A program made the translations under genes and the position numbers. The notes beneath the pieces were generated by a model. That model had not been told where the DNA came from and ran no database searches. It saw nothing but the letters and a program-made list of their open reading frames with translations. Shown here piece by piece: positions 1 to 9,791 of a DNA stretch of 64,000 nt; position 1 is the stretch's first letter, and each line of letters begins with the position of its first letter. The stretch is from Morchella semilibera (lineage: Eukaryota; Ascomycota; Pezizomycetes; Pezizales; Morchellaceae). The stretch is from positions 1,016,530 through 1,080,529 of the forward strand of contig CM018605.1 in NCBI GenBank assembly GCA_009192285.1. The letters run 5' to 3'.

Positions 1-70
1 TCCTGCTCGTGTTCCTGCTTCCGCTCCTGCTGCTCCCGCTCCTCACCCCTCTTACTCCCCAGGTGGTGCG

Positions 71-955
71 GTGCCAATGGATCTTTCTGGTGCCCGCCGC
101 CCTCAACGCCGTGGCCCTATTACTCCTGCCGAGCGTGCCCGACGTGCCGCCCAAGGACTCTGCATGTATTGTGGGGTCCTGGGCATTTTGCTGCCGAATG
201 TCCTGCTCGTCCTGTTGCTCGTTCTGTTCGTATTGCTGCTACTTCTGAGGTCGGTGTACCTCCTGTTATGTCTGGGGCCGGCGCGCCCCCTGTTGTTAAT
301 CAAGCCTCTCGTCCTGTTTCTTCTCCTGGTTATGTTTTTGGGGTTTCCTTTTGGTGCTTCTTCCTCTTCTGGCTCTGGATCTTTGGGTTTGGGTTCTCCT
401 GGTTCGATGTCGGCGACTGCCCCGGATCAGTCGGGTTTTCACGAGGACCTGTCTTAAGTGGCTTAGGCCAGGTCCCCCCTCTTTCTTTGTCTGCTTCTGC
501 TGCTTCTGGTGTCTCTGGTGAGAAGGTCTCGGATAATGATCATCTTGTTGTTTCATGTATCGTATCTGATAAAAATAAAACTGTTAAGACCTACTCACTT
601 GTTGACACCGGGGCTTCCGGATTTGCATTCATTGATGAATCATTTGTATGCCACAAGGAAATCCCCCACTACTGTTCTACCTAATCCTCGCGCCCTTCAT
701 GTTATCGATGGAAGAGAAATCTCCTCTGGTAGCATTACCCATATTGCTCATTTTTCGCTTCGTATTCAAGGTCATACCGAAAAAATCTCCGCCTATGTTA
801 CCCACTTGGGACATTATCCGTTGGTGCTAGGAATCCCCTGGCTGCGCCGACATAATGTTGCTATCAATTTCGCTGATAATTCGTTGACCTTCGGGTCCCC
901 TCGCTGTCTTCAACGTTGCAATGACAATCAAGTTCCTGCTTATGTCAAGGGAATT
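71..955 (+). pseudogene. gag zinc knuckle and aspartic protease of gypsy 1, frameshifted
   Basis: The CCHC knuckle begins as LCMYCG in one frame near 160-175 and continues as GPGHFAAEC in another, so at least one indel lies inside it. The protease active site reads LVDTGASGFAFID (about 600-640, DTGA intact). The flap and C-terminal part (HVIDGREISSG to VLGIPWLRRHNVAINF) continues in a different frame from about 690. Proline/serine-rich linker lies between knuckle and protease. This is a broken gag-protease region, not a host gene; the long hydrophobic reading at 71-457 is an off-frame artefact. Confidence 0.85.
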
Positions 956-956
956 A

Positions 957-1093
957 CATCAGCAAACTCAACTTGTGACTGGAGCCTCCCAACAGTCTCC
1001 CAGGTCTCCTGAGAGTCTCCTGAGACTCCTGGATATTTTTTGAGTCTCCTGAGGCTCAGGAGACATCAGGAGACAAATGAAGTCTTGCTGATG
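957..1093. mobile_element. 137-bp TA-flanked miniature inverted-repeat element (copy 1)
   Basis: The ends are perfect inverses: CATCAGCAA at 957 and TTGCTGATG ending at 1093. Both ends are bordered by TA (955-956 and 1094-1095), the target duplication of Tc1/mariner-type transposases. It lies between protease and RT of gypsy 1 and so inserted after that copy. The inside carries repeated CTCCTGAG words and a perfect 21-bp palindrome at 1044-1064. A related, longer copy lies at about 24894-25079. It has no coding capacity. Confidence 0.8.
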
Positions 1094-1094
1094 T

Positions 1095-2626
1095 ACCTCA
1101 CCGCTCCCTGCTAGTCACGACTTTGAAATTGTCAGTGCTGCCACCTTTGCCAAGACCACCCAGGGACTGACTGTTTATGCCCTGTTTCTTGGTGGTTCTA
1201 CGGAGTCGATACCCTCGGAAATTGCTACCTTGGTTCCCCCCGAACATCACCACTTCTGGCAACGGTTTGGAAAAGAAGGCCCCCAGAAGCTACCCCCCCA
1301 TCGTCCCTATGATATTCGGATTACTCTTCATGAGGGAAAGGAACCTCCCTTCGGTCCCTCTATATAGTATGTCTCGAGATGAACTGGCTGCCATTGATCG
1401 AATACATCAATGATATGCTAAAGAAAGGTTTTATTGAGTCCAGCTCCTCTCCCGCTGGATCTCCCGTGCTGTTCGTGAAGAAGCCTGGTGGCGGACTTCG
1501 GTTTTGCGTGGATTATAGGGGCCTGAATGCAATTACGGGTTAAGAATCGCTACCCTCCGCCGCTGCCCAAGGAAACGTTCAATCAGCTTTGCAAGGCCAA
1601 ATGGTATACCAAGTTAGATTTGAAGAATGCCTATAATTTGGTCCGGGTGGCAGCTGGAGATGAGTGGAAAACCGCGTTCCGTACTAGAGTGGGCCATTTT
1701 CAATATAAGGTGATGCCCTTCGGATTGACCAATGCTCCCGCCGTTTTCCAAACATTTTATTAACGATACCCTTCGTCCCTTTTTGGATCGTTTCTGCACG
1801 GCCTACCCTTGACGATATTCTTATCTATAGTGAAGATTTGGAGTCGCATCGCGACCATGTTAACCAGGTCTTGCAAGCTCTTACCGATGCCGTCCTCTAT
1901 TGCTCTCCCGAGAAATGCGAATTTCAGGTCAAGGAAGTAAAGTACCTGGGAATGATAGTAACCACCGAAGGCCTAAACCTCGATCCCAAAAAGATTGAAA
2001 CTATTGTTAAGTGGGCCCGTCCCCTAAACGTTAGGGATATACAAGTGTTTAATGGCTGGGCGAATTTCTATCGGCGTTTTATTAAAAACTATTCGGGAAT
2101 TGTTCGTCCTCTTACTACGTTGACCAAAGGGAATGTTGCGTTTGTTTGGTCTCCTACCTGCGAGGAAGCCTTCGAAGAACTTAAAACGGCGTTTACTACG
2201 GCCCCGATTCTTCGACACTTTGATTTTGATCGCCGAGCTATTGTGGAAACAGATGCGTCAGATTATGTTTCAGGTGGTACTCTTTCTCAGTATAGCGATG
2301 AAAACATTCTCCATCCTGTCGCCTTTTTCTCTGGGACTCACTCCCCTGCTGAATGCAATTACGAGATTTATGATAAAGAATTGCTGGCTATTATTAAGTG
2401 TTTTGAGGAATGGAGAGCTGAATTGATGGGTGTTGCAGAACCTATTGAAGTCCTCAGCGATCATCGGAATTTGGAATACTTTATGACTAAGAGAGATCTG
2501 AATCGCCGACAGGCACGCTGGTCAGAGTTTCTTTCGCGGTTTAATTATGTGATTAAGTATCGGCCAGGGAAGCAAGGAGGGAAACCGGATGCATTGACTA
2601 GGAGACAGGAGATCTGCCCTAAATAA
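1095..2626 (+). pseudogene. reverse transcriptase-RNase H of gypsy 1, frameshifted
   Basis: Recognisable RT blocks run through [26 protein letters not shown] and [13 protein letters not shown] (1527-1763). The catalytic tyrosine-leucine-Asp-Asp block near 1800-1815 is broken by an apparent single extra C, giving a stop. The thumb/RNase H part is open from 1838 to 2626 (FANFYRRF-like, [25 protein letters not shown]). An earlier shift lies near 1410-1545. With the active-site block out of frame the copy cannot make RT. Confidence 0.88.
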
Positions 2627-2663
2627 GAGGGGGATAACGCCTTGACGCAGCATAAGTCAGACA

Positions 2664-4295
2664 GTGTTGAAGTCCCATAATTTGGGTTTGTTGGCAGCCA
2701 TTCCGGCTGTCCGAGGACAGTCACCCCTAGAAAAACTTTTTGAACAGGCTTATATTACTGACCCATTCCCGGATAAAATCTTAGGACTTCTCCGAGACGG
2801 CGCTAGGCATTCCCGAGAGATTACCCTAGCAGAATGTTCGACCAGGAAAGGTCTCCTGACCTATCGTGGGAAACTCTTTGTTCCAGACGATGCGCCTTTG
2901 CACTTGCACTTGTTGAAAGAACACCATGATGCTCTATCCGCAGGCCACCCCGGGAAAGCTAAAACCTTTCAGCTCCTCGCCCGTTCCTATTATTGGCCAG
3001 GGATGCGCAGCACGGTAGATCGCTATGTGAGAAATTGTCATACCTGTAGTCGAAGCAAGACCTCCCGTCATGCCCCTTATGGAGTCCTTCGTCCCTTACC
3101 GATTCCTCAAAGGCCTTGGACACATATTTCCATGGATTTTGTTCAAGTTACAGGATTACCGGAGAGCAAGGGAAGAGATGCGATTCTTGTGGTAGTTGAT
3201 CGTCTGTCGAAGATGAGACACTATATTGCCTGCAATATTACAACCGGCTCTGAAGATCTCGCACGTTTGTTTATTGATCATGTTTGGAAACTTCATGGTC
3301 TTCCAACTAGTATTGTTTCCGATCGAGGTACTCAGTTTACGTCCCAGTTGTGGAAGTCCCTCTGCAAGGTGCTGAAGATTAATGCGGCCTTATCCTCTGC
3401 TTTTCACCCCGAAACCGATGGTCAGACGGAACGAATTAATGCAGTAATGGAGCAGTACTTGAGGAGTTATGTATCCTATCAGCAAGATGACTGGGTGGAC
3501 TGGTTATCGCTTGCTGAGTTTGCCTCTAATAATCATGCCTCGGAGACAACTCAGGTTTCTCCCTTTATGGCTAATTATGGCTTCGACCCACGCTTTACGG
3601 AGAATCTGGCATTGCCACCGCTTACGGATCGTTCTCAGGATACCAATGCCCTTGTTCGGAAGATGGCCGAGATTCATGACCAGTTACAAGCTGAAATATG
3701 CTATGCTCAGAACCAACAAGAAACCAATGCCAATGCCCGCCGAGTTCCTGCTCCCGTTTATCATGTGGGTGATGAGGTATGGCTGAATGCTAGGAATATT
3801 CAGACTACTAGGCCATCCCGGAAGCTTGACTGGAAACGTCTCGGAAGGTTTAAGGTTAAGTCGGTTATTAGTCCTTATGCCTACGAACTCGATCTTCCCT
3901 CTACGATGAAGATACACCCTGTTTTTCATGTTTCGAAATTGGAACCTTGTGCTATTGATCCTCTACCAGGACATATTCCCCCCCCCGCACCACCGGTAAT
4001 TGTTGATGGCGATGAAGAATGGGAAGTTGATGAGTTATTGGACTCCCGCCTTCGTTACTCACGTCTGCAGTATTTGGTTAAGTGGAAGGGTTATGATGCA
4101 CCAACCTGGGAGTACGCGGAGAATCTTACCAACGTCTCCCGCCTGTTGATTCGTTTTCATACGTCATATCCTACCAAGCCGAGGCCTGATGGAGTTCTCG
4201 CGGAGCTCGAATCTAATGAGAGGGAAACTATCACGGCTCCGCCTCCTGCACCTCGTCTGCCGCTAAGGCGTCTTCGGAACAGGGTTGTTGGATAG
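2664..4295 (+). CDS. integrase with C-terminal chromodomain of gypsy 1 (open, 543 aa)
   Basis: This is the integrase of the retrotransposon. It inserts the cDNA, and the chromodomain would steer integration to methylated histone tails. HHCC zinc domain around residues 90-130 (HHDALSAGHPGK to CHTC). Core DDE: Asp in SMDFVQV (about 158), Asp in VSDRGTQF (about 219), Glu in TDGQTERINAV (about 255). The GPY/F-like region follows, then a chromodomain at about residues 450-505 (EEWEVDELLDSR, LVKWKGYDAPTWE). The preceding RNase H frame stops at 2626, so the original polyprotein is broken; the shown start at 2664 is only the first ATG of this frame. The frame is intact although the rest of the element is decayed. 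Confidence 0.88.
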   Translation: MLKSHNLGLLAAIPAVRGQSPLEKLFEQAYITDPFPDKILGLLRDGARHSREITLAECSTRKGLLTYRGKLFVPDDAPLHLHLLKEHHDALSAGHPGKAKTFQLLARSYYWPGMRSTVDRYVRNCHTCSRSKTSRHAPYGVLRPLPIPQRPWTHISMDFVQVTGLPESKGRDAILVVVDRLSKMRHYIACNITTGSEDLARLFIDHVWKLHGLPTSIVSDRGTQFTSQLWKSLCKVLKINAALSSAFHPETDGQTERINAVMEQYLRSYVSYQQDDWVDWLSLAEFASNNHASETTQVSPFMANYGFDPRFTENLALPPLTDRSQDTNALVRKMAEIHDQLQAEICYAQNQQETNANARRVPAPVYHVGDEVWLNARNIQTTRPSRKLDWKRLGRFKVKSVISPYAYELDLPSTMKIHPVFHVSKLEPCAIDPLPGHIPPPAPPVIVDGDEEWEVDELLDSRLRYSRLQYLVKWKGYDAPTWEYAENLTNVSRLLIRFHTSYPTKPRPDGVLAELESNERETITAPPPAPRLPLRRLRNRVVG

Positions 4296-4669
4296 TATCG
4301 GTCGACATCAGCAAGCCTATTCAACCCTACCGGAGGCCCGGGAGGTGTGGGAGACGTTCGGAGACACCCGTCAAACTTTCGATCTCCAGGGGCTTACCCG
4401 CCCGTACGAGGGCCTCCTGAGCCTTTGCAGGAGCCTCCCGAGCCTTCAAGAAGGCTTAGCGGGGCTCTCCCTGATGCTTAAGCGGGGCCGCTCTCCTGGC
4501 CGCCATCATGGAGGCCTTTGTAATATTCTCTTCCCAAAGAGGCTGGCGAGATAATTGTAGGACCTCCACACTATAGGAGTTTTTCGTTTAGAGAGCTTCA
4601 GAGACGCTCGTTATAAGCCCAAGGATGAGTAGGCGTTTCTTCGTGAGGGTTCCCAGCCCTCCGTATCTC
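4296..4669. other. unassigned CTCC-rich DNA after gypsy 1
   Basis: This GC-rich stretch of short CTCC/GAGG words has no gene. It opens with ACATCAGCAAG at about 4304, the same word as the end of the miniature element at 957, but no TA flank and no clear partner end was found. It may hold remains of the 3' LTR of gypsy 1; I see no TG...CA pair with a target duplication. Confidence 0.4.
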
Positions 4670-4999
4670 CGGAGGATTAAGCGAGATCTCCCAAGCTCTC
4701 CTGTAATCCCTGCCAATCTCCTGGGCTCTCCTGAGGGCTCGCAAAGCCCTCCTGATATCTCCGGAGACTGCTGATGATTAAGCGAAACCTCCCAAGCTCT
4801 CCTGTAATCCCTGCCAATCTCCGGAGCAACCTGAAATGATTAACAAACCTCCCAAGCTCTCCTGTAATCCCTGTCAATCTCCTGGGCTCTCCTGAGGGCT
4901 CGCCAAGCCCTCCTGATATCTCCTGAGACTACTGATGATTAAGCGAAACCTCCCAAGCTCTCCTGTAATCCCTGTCAATCTCCTGGGCTCTCCTGAGGG
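4670..4999. repeat. CTCC-rich tandem repeats, cut by an assembly N
   Basis: The phrase CTCCCAAGCTCTCCTGTAAT recurs at about 4687, 4790, 4851 and 4950, usually after GATTAAGCG, so the units are roughly 60-105 bp with internal deletions. Between them CTCCTGGGCTCTCCTGAGGG and CTCCTGATATCTCC recur. The array runs straight into the N at 5000. The CTCCTGAG words also occur inside the miniature elements at 957 and 24894, suggesting a shared origin. Confidence 0.8.
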
Positions 5000-5000
5000 N
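5000..5000. other. single N, probable assembly gap or collapsed repeat
   Basis: This is the only ambiguous base in the window. The sequence changes abruptly from tandem repeat to gypsy 2 gag-side sequence exactly here, so the join may be artificial and of unknown true length. Confidence 0.7.
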
Positions 5001-5237
5001 CGTCTACATAACTTTGTCCGAGAGGCCATCTGGACTCTCTGCCCTACAACCCTGCTTCTCGGTTAGGCCCTTCCCCCGTTGACCCTCGTCCCCGTCCCTG
5101 TTCCTGCCTCGGTTGTGTACCTCGGCCCTCTTGTTCGTTGCCTCCGCGTTGCTCCGTAACACTAAGAACACGTCCCCTCCGCCGACCTACACAACACCTC
5201 CGCCCCGCCTTGCTCCGGTCATAATCACCTACCTTAG

Positions 5238-6212
5238 TTGGGATGTCCCCATGAAGGACTTCTCCCACCCCGTCTTTCTCTCCCCTGGCCCCTCGAGTGC
5301 TTCTTCCCGGAAAGGAAGGGGTACTGTCACCTCGCTCTTGTCCCTCAGTCCCACTGGTTCGACCTCGGCTGCCACCTGGGCTCGGACCCCCACGTTTATC
5401 TTCTCCGCCAGTACGCCCTCACTCACGGTCTCAAGCGCGCCGATGCCCACTGGGCTAAGGCTACCTTTACTCAACCAGCCTCGAGGAAACTCCATATCGG
5501 AGCCCCCGCCACCGATGATTCTTGCCCGGCCCACAACTCTGAAGCCATTATCCGTGGCCTCAGGGATCCCGCTCTCACACAACATACCATTGGCCGCCCC
5601 GCAGAAACTTTTGATGTCGCTGTCCCAGCCACCCTGACCGAGGGACTTACCAGTTTCTTGGAAATTTTTGGCCCTGTTGAAGAGGACTTCGGGTACGAGC
5701 TTACCCAGGCCCATACCCTCATTGCAGAGGCTCTCGCCGCCCTGACCGCCTCCGTTGATGTCCCCGCTGTCGTCCCTGAAGAACTGGCCGTGTGTACGGC
5801 CCATGATGAGGTCATTGAGGACCTCCGTTCTGAACTCAATGCGGTCGAAGAGAAAGCTGTTGATCTGTGGCAACGCCTGTGCGAAGCCAATGAAGTGTCT
5901 GCCGAGGCTGAACAAAGCCTCCATAAGGAAGTGGCTGTCCTCACGGAGGAGAAAGAGGAGTATCGCTATCGTCTGGCCCTGCATCAGGAAGCTCTTGTTG
6001 ATGCAGATGTTATCATTGTTGATCTTCGCCGCCGTCTTTCTCTTGCCGCCTCCAATGCTACCAGGAAGCAAGTCTCCCCCACCACCCAGACCTCGAAGCC
6101 CCGCTATTTGGTAACTCGTTCCCAGGATTTCAGGACCGCCGGCAACTGGCGTAAAGCATCAGTCGAACCAGTAATCTCTGAGCCAGCGTTAAAAGGTCAG
6201 CCCCTTTGGTAA
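5238..6212 (+). CDS. gag-like ORF of gypsy 2 (324 aa)
   Basis: This open frame lies upstream of the protease and overlaps it by a few bases (next frame starts at 6206). The C-terminal half (about residues 170-275) is acidic and heptad-like, with a run of ELNAVEEKAVDLWQRLCEAN and LTEEKEEYRYRLALHQEAL, which predicts a coiled coil. I see no CCHC knuckle. Position argues for a gag/structural protein. The N-terminal end is uncertain because the N at 5000 is close. It could be partly frame-shifted. Confidence 0.5.
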   Translation: MGCPHEGLLPPRLSLPWPLECFFPERKGYCHLALVPQSHWFDLGCHLGSDPHVYLLRQYALTHGLKRADAHWAKATFTQPASRKLHIGAPATDDSCPAHNSEAIIRGLRDPALTQHTIGRPAETFDVAVPATLTEGLTSFLEIFGPVEEDFGYELTQAHTLIAEALAALTASVDVPAVVPEELAVCTAHDEVIEDLRSELNAVEEKAVDLWQRLCEANEVSAEAEQSLHKEVAVLTEEKEEYRYRLALHQEALVDADVIIVDLRRRLSLAASNATRKQVSPTTQTSKPRYLVTRSQDFRTAGNWRKASVEPVISEPALKGQPLW

Positions 6213-6667
6213 AAATTGGCACACCAAAGGGGCTAGTCCCGCCACCCACTTTTGTTCTTTCCGCCGCCGCCGTTTCTGAAGATAGGATGTCTGAGGAATC
6301 TCTTGTTGTTACCTGTTTTGTCGCTCAGTCACCCGCCGCCCCTGTTATGACCCATGCCCTGATAGACATAGGCGCGTCCAGTTATGCCTTTATCGATCAA
6401 GACTTTGTGCGGACTCATGGTCTTACTCTAGTTCCTCTGACGAAATCACGCTTGCTCGAGGTAATCGACGGTAGGCTGGTAGAATCAGGAAAGATTACCC
6501 ATGTTGTTAAGCTATCGTTGGATATCAGCGGCCATCAGGAACTTGCTCCGTTTTTCATGACCAAGCTAGGACACTACCCAATAGCAATGGGTATCCCTTG
6601 GATGAGGTGCCATGATTTAGCTATCAGACCAAAGACGAATAAGATCATCTTTGATTCTGATTTCTGA
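6206..6667 (+). CDS. aspartic protease region of gypsy 2
   Basis: Retropepsin-like domain of about 150 aa. The active site reads ALIDIGASSYAFID, so the usual DTGA is DIGA here. The flap-side and C-terminal landmarks VIDGRLVESGKITH and LGHYPIAMGIPWMRCHDLAI match the same blocks in gypsy 1. The frame ends at 6667 and RT resumes in another frame, which is either a natural frameshift or decay. The Thr-to-Ile change next to the catalytic Asp would be expected to harm activity. Confidence 0.75.
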   Translation: MVKIGTPKGLVPPPTFVLSAAAVSEDRMSEESLVVTCFVAQSPAAPVMTHALIDIGASSYAFIDQDFVRTHGLTLVPLTKSRLLEVIDGRLVESGKITHVVKLSLDISGHQELAPFFMTKLGHYPIAMGIPWMRCHDLAIRPKTNKIIFDSDF

Positions 6668-6719
6668 ATCCGGAATTGTTCCCAGTCCCACACCCCGGTT
6701 ACCGCCAAAGGAATTTCTG

Positions 6720-8012
6720 TTTCGTTCCCAGATGCTCCTGCTATTCAGATTGCGGCCATCGGGGCTGTACCCTTCGCAGGCCCTGCTCGGTGGCGACAGA
6801 ATAAACTCTTCTGCGCCTCAATTCGGGCTGTCGATGAAGCCCTTGCCGGAAAACTGAATCAGGATCCCCAAGCCCACGTACCCAAAGATCTCCAGGAATT
6901 TCTGTCACTGTTTCAGGAGAACCAGGCTACTGTTTTGCCGCCGCACCGTCCTCATGATTTGAAAATAGTCCTGCAGGATGGGAAGGCCCCTCCATTTGGT
7001 CCACTACATGGAATGTCCCGCTTGGAGTTACAGGCCCTGAGGGATTATATCACCGAGAACTTGTCCAAGGGTTTTATTCGCTATTCTGAATCTCCCGCTG
7101 GTGCCCCAGTCCTGTTTGTTAAGAAGTCTGACGGTTCCCTCCGGTTGTACGTTGATTATCGAAAGCTCAATGAGATTACGGTCAAAAATCGACACCCGCT
7201 GCCCTTGATTCCCGAGACCCTGTCACGCCTGTCCAAGGCAAAATATTATACCAAGTTGGACCTTCGTTGGGGATACCACCAAATTAGGATTCAGGAAGGA
7301 GACGAATGGAAGACCGTGTTTAGGACCCACTATGGCCACTTTGAGTATAACGTCATGCCTTTCGGACTGACTAATGCTCCCGCTGCGTTTCAACATTGGA
7401 TTAATGACCTTCTGCGTGCCTTTTTGGATGATTTTGCTACGGCCTACCTCGACGATGTATTAATTTACTCCGAGACCCTAGAAGAGCTTAAGCAACATGT
7501 TCGGGAAATTCTGAAGGTGTTCCAAATTCATAGTGTTCACCTTAAAACCGGAAAAATGCGAGTTCTATGTTCAGCAGACTAAGTATCTCGGGCTTATTAT
7601 TACCCCCGAAGATATCCAGATGGACCCTAGCAAGGTATCAACGATTAAGGATTGGGAAGTTCCCACTAAGCTCCGGGAGGTCCAGGAATTTCTAGGCTTT
7701 GCAAATTTTTATCGGCGATTTATCTATGCGTATTCTCGAGTTGTTGCCCCGCTTACCGCTTTGACCAAAAAAAACGTAAAGTTCGAATGGTCCCTAAAGG
7801 CAGAAGAAGCGTTTCAGAAGCTCAAGGAGGCATTCACCTCGGCTCCGATCCTAGCCCACTTTGATTTTGAAAAAGAAGTCATTGTGGAAACCGACGCCTC
7901 GGACTATGTCTCTGTGGGTATTATGTCCCAGTGTGGCGATGATGGAATATTGCACCCAGTGGCATTCTTTTCCAAGAAACATTCTCCAGCTGAATGCAAC
8001 TATGAAATCTAT
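6720..8012 (+). pseudogene. reverse transcriptase and truncated RNase H of gypsy 2
   Basis: RT blocks: [47 protein letters not shown] and the intact catalytic block [11 protein letters not shown] (about 7439-7471). A frameshift near 7545-7555, in an A-run, separates this from the thumb/connection domain. That domain reads on from 7533 ([39 protein letters not shown]) to the RNase H start NYEIY. There the text changes to LINE sequence, so the rest of RNase H and all of integrase are missing. Confidence 0.9.
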
Positions 8013-8169
8013 GGGCGACATGCAACCCCACCTCAGGAACTGATTTTTGAAAATAACTCAACAACCAACAGAGATATCATCAAACCGACTTCAGATCCAT
8101 CATCTCCATCTCAACTTGCATCTAATCACCAACTCCTGAAATCACAGCTCTTCTTTTGCAGAAGTTGCC

Positions 8170-9791
8170 GTGAATTTCCGCTTTTTTTCTGCTATTTTTT
8201 ACCCCACCTTGCTGCCAAGCCAGCGTCAGATGGGGGTTGAGCAATCCCTGCCAGGAATGCCGTCATCCCCTCCCCCTGCACAGTCAGAAGACAGGGATAT
8301 GGGAGTTAGAGATGACTATAGCATTGCCATGGACAGAAGCGAACCTGAGGACCATATGGAAGATCCTAGCAGTGATCCTCTAGCCTCCAATGGCCAACAA
8401 CACAGAATTATACCAACTAAAAGAGTATTATTTCAATCTAATGAAAATATTTCTGGAAAAAGACAGGCTCTACCAGGACGTTCTGGTCAGCCTATTTCCT
8501 TTGGATCCTCAAATTACATCAATCAACGACTATGGGATTGCGTTCAGACTCTCACATTGCAGAATACTGAAATCAAAGAACAGAATACGGAAATCAGAGA
8601 ACAAAATCAACAGCTCATAACTCAGATTCAAGCATTGCAAACCCTTGTTAATTCAGTCCTTGCCGCCACAAACCAAAACAACAATGAAATGAAGAGCAGA
8701 TTCGATGCAATGGCTAGATCTATGAAAGCTTCAGCAATACAGAAAAATATACCACAATCATCAGCTCAGAACACCACATCAGGCCCGGCAAACTCCAAAC
8801 CTCAACTCAGCAAGAAAGCTCAAGGAAAGCAACCAGTCCATTCGAATGAGCATGTTCAACCCGTTCAGCTACAGGAGAAACAGAAGGATACTTGGGCAAC
8901 TGTGACTAGGAAGGGAACTAGGCAACAGGCCCAAATGCTCAAGACACCACTTCCACCAAAACTCCCAGTTACTAAAACTATTATTGTGACTAGGTCAACA
9001 CCTAAGGATGGGGCACTCAACCTTGTCCAGCTCAGAAACACCATCAACAGGGATCTCACTATAGCCAAAGCAGACCAAGCTATTCAAATAGGCGGAGCAA
9101 GTTGGAATCAGAGGGGGAATCTTATGCTCTTCAGCAAAGGAGCATTACTGAGACTCAATTCGCTGATTATAAAACGAACATTGAAAAAGCTATGAAAGAG
9201 GTTGATCCCAGTGTTGTATCCATCGCAATGCAAGAGACATGGTTCAAGCTTGCGGTACACGGCATCAATCTTGAACACTATCCTGACAATGCTCAGGGAA
9301 TGGAAGACCTGAGAAGCGAAATCCACGAACTCAATACCGGAGTCACTCTAGCTACCACACCTAGATATATGACACACCCCGAAAAGAGAGTAGGAAAATC
9401 TCACAGCTCAGTTATGATTGCCGTCAGCAACAAGTCATCATACAATGCCATGCTCTCTAGGGGGATTCGAATCTTCGGACAAGTACACAGAGCCACTGAG
9501 TACCATACATCAAGACCAACAGACCAATGCAAGAACTGTCAGAAATTTGGACACAACTGGCAGAGATGCGCAACCAAGGACAGCCCTGTGTGCTCTATCT
9601 GTGCTGCCGGACATACCAGTCAAAACCATCTCTGCCCTCAATGCAAGGTTCAGAGCAAAAGCTGTCCTCACTTCCCACCAAAATGCGCCAATTGCGAAGG
9701 ACAACACCCAGCCTATGATCCTTCATGCCCTGTCAGAAACTCTATCATCCAACGCCTCAACAACGAAGACAATGAACAGGAGATGCTATGA
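8170..9791 (+). pseudogene. LINE ORF1 (nucleic-acid-binding), one frameshift
   Basis: The N-terminal part (8170-9195) has a Gln/Glu-rich coiled-coil-like stretch (TEIKEQNTEIREQNQQLITQ) and a basic Ser/Thr/Gln-rich linker. The frame changes between 9102 and 9195. The C-terminal part carries cysteine knuckles: CKNCQKFGHNWQRC, CSICAAGHTSQNHLC and CANCEGQHPAYDPSC (9527-9755). These bind the element RNA in this family. It ends with TGA at 9789-9791, overlapping the ORF2 ATG. Confidence 0.85.

Larger units (their letters stand above)
1..4295 (+). mobile_element. Ty3/gypsy retrotransposon 1 (chromovirus type), decayed, 5' end outside the window
   Basis: Order read on the plus strand: gag zinc knuckle (about 160-200), aspartic protease, reverse transcriptase, RNase H, integrase, chromodomain. 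This is the Ty3/gypsy order, and the C-terminal chromodomain places it with the chromoviruses. The 5' LTR and gag start lie left of the window, and no convincing 3' LTR could be found after 4295. The copy is dead: the zinc knuckle, protease and RT are each spread over two or more frames, and a TA-flanked miniature element sits at 957-1093. The integrase half remains one long open frame. Confidence 0.9.
5001..8012 (+). mobile_element. Ty3/gypsy retrotransposon 2, truncated in RNase H by a LINE
   Basis: Gag-like, protease and RT-RNase H regions in gypsy order, clearly related to but distinct from gypsy 1 (for example HLGHYPLVLGIPW in element 1 against KLGHYPIAMGIPW here). The element is lost on both sides: at the left by the N at 5000, and at the right at about 8012, where the RNase H text NYEIY stops and LINE sequence starts. 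No integrase or LTR of this copy is visible. Confidence 0.88.

Noticed and set aside
71-457. Leu-rich membrane-protein-like frame at the window start
   Set aside because: It is an off-frame reading of the gypsy gag region; the knuckle motif appears in the other frames.
4670-4999. Direct repeats resembling a CRISPR array
   Set aside because: Unit lengths vary, the spacers are themselves repeats, and the genome is eukaryotic; it is a tandem repeat.
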